From CAMBDR01 sp046597185 (GTDB lineage Bacteria > Pseudomonadota > Gammaproteobacteria > Burkholderiales > Burkholderiaceae_D): DNA of 7,342 nucleotides. A program made the position numbers and the translations under genes. A model generated the notes under the pieces. It was not told the DNA's origin. It worked only from the letters and a program-made list of their open reading frames with translations, and did no database searches. The DNA lies in assembly GCA_046597185.1 (NCBI GenBank), contig JBKJLF010000215.1, forward strand, positions 1 through 7,342, written 5' to 3'. Below, piece after piece: positions 6,351-7,342 of the stretch. Within the stretch, counting starts at the first letter, position 1. Each line of letters begins with the position of its first letter.

Positions 6351-7342
6351 TCAATTGGTTTTGATTAAGGCCACTTCTACCCGGCGGTTTTTGCTGCGCC
6401 CTTCGGCACTATGGTTATCCGCCACCGGTTGCGTATCACCAAAGGCGCGTACCCGAATCCGCCCTGCGGGAAACTCGGATGCGGCATTGGTTTCCAACCA
6501 TGAGCGCACCGCTTGCGCACGTTTTTTGGCCAATTGCAAATTGCTGGCGGCATCGCCGATATTATCGGTATGGCCGTTGATTTGAATCGCCAAACCCGAA
6601 ATCGCCATTTGATTCAATAATTCATCCAATTGCCCACTCGCTTCCACTTTAAAACTGGCTTTACCGCTCTCAAACTCAAGCGCCCATTCGCGTTTGGCAA
6701 AGGTCGCCACAACAGGGGTACTGCTACTAAAGCTGGGCAGGTCTGCCTTGGCGCTTTGATTCTTGGCACTGCCCGCCAGCGCTTGCAAGTACTGGGTATT
6801 GACTACCTTGTCATAGGCCACCAGTTCCGGCATTTCAGCCGGATAATATTGTTTGGCAATGCCGCCGAACACGTTATACACCCGTTTATACAAATTATCG
6901 TTACCATTCAAACCGAATAAAAACAGGTTATCGGCCAAATTGCTGGAGGTAGACCCGCCCAGACTCACATCCAAACCTTTTTTGTCTTTTTCCACCACAC
7001 CGTTGTAATACTTCAACCACCATTCCGGTGTTTGCTCTTTCGCCACCTTGGCCACCACGCTGGTGGCTTTCAACAATTCGGTTTGATTGCCGCGCATTAA
7101 ATCGGTCGCTTCAAAACTGGCTGCCAGCAGATTTTTCACATACTCAGGGTTTTGCGCCATCCATTGCTTGTTGCCGATGATGGTGGCGGGCATTTGCCAC
7201 ATATATTCTTTGGTCGATGCCACTGCCGCCAAGCCACCCACTTCACGCGCCAATTTCACATCGCCGGGCGTCCAAGTGGCGCTGCCGTTTTGGCAGACTT
7301 TACGCTTTTCACCGGTCAATTTACCCCGCGCTAGCACGGGCC
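6351..7342 (-). CDS. Solute-binding protein fused to a C-terminal OmpA-like domain, 5' end outside window
   Basis: The frame is open to the window edge; about 330 C-terminal residues are visible and no convincing start codon. The GTG at 7337 has nothing to mark it as a start. Counting from that GTG, residues 1 to about 190 resemble the second half of a NitT/TauT-type periplasmic binding protein (for example WQMPATIIGNKQWMAQNPEY, 47-66). A Ser/Ala-rich linker (about 189-212) leads to an OmpA C-terminal domain (about 218-326) with GHTD (255-258), RAQAVRSWL and a final NRRVEV. Asp258 and Arg273 are 15 residues apart, the spacing of the diaminopimelate-binding pair of OmpA proteins, so peptidoglycan binding is expected. 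It probably delivers substrate to the permease encoded next while tethered to the cell wall. The ligand is unknown; related proteins are often labelled phosphate-binding on weak grounds. Confidence 0.9.
   Translation of the reverse strand, partial: PVLARGKLTGEKRKVCQNGSATWTPGDVKLAREVGGLAAVASTKEYMWQMPATIIGNKQWMAQNPEYVKNLLAASFEATDLMRGNQTELLKATSVVAKVAKEQTPEWWLKYYNGVVEKDKKGLDVSLGGSTSSNLADNLFLFGLNGNDNLYKRVYNVFGGIAKQYYPAEMPELVAYDKVVNTQYLQALAGSAKNQSAKADLPSFSSSTPVVATFAKREWALEFESGKASFKVEASGQLDELLNQMAISGLAIQINGHTDNIGDAASNLQLAKKRAQAVRSWLETNAASEFPAGRIRVRAFGDTQPVADNHSAEGRSKNRRVEVALIKTN

Overview
The window (about half G+C, both ends cut) looks like a Gram-negative bacterium, most likely a proteobacterium. 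The main clue is a periplasmic protein ending in an OmpA-type peptidoglycan-binding domain. Assignment to Gammaproteobacteria is a guess from overall style. All four recognisable genes lie on the minus strand, so they are read from high to low coordinates.

Region A (7342 to 4680) is a compact transporter operon. It starts with the C-terminal part of a solute-binding protein fused to an OmpA domain (start lies outside the window). A NitT/TauT/SsuC-type inner-membrane permease follows after 35 bases. Its ATPase follows with a single base between stop and start. Together they make one ABC importer whose binding protein seems to be anchored to the cell wall; its substrate cannot be read from the sequence.

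Region B (4679 to 4236) is a 444-base A+T-richer intergenic stretch without a convincing gene. It holds a triple 10-base tandem repeat, a short direct repeat, a perfect 15-base dyad, three AGGTGG elements, a plausible sigma-70-type promoter, and a leader with possible alternative hairpins. The promoter suggests that the next gene has its own transcription unit.

Region C (4235 to 1) is the first 1411 codons of a large type I polyketide synthase, open through the window edge. Domain order is KS-AT-DH, then the structural half of a ketoreductase. KS, AT and DH catalytic residues are all present. The DH-to-KR junction is too short for a C-methyltransferase. The expected continuation is ER, catalytic KR and ACP, i.e. 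a single-module, probably highly reducing synthase, but that part is not visible. Nothing seen proves that transporter and synthase work together; they share strand and neighbourhood only.
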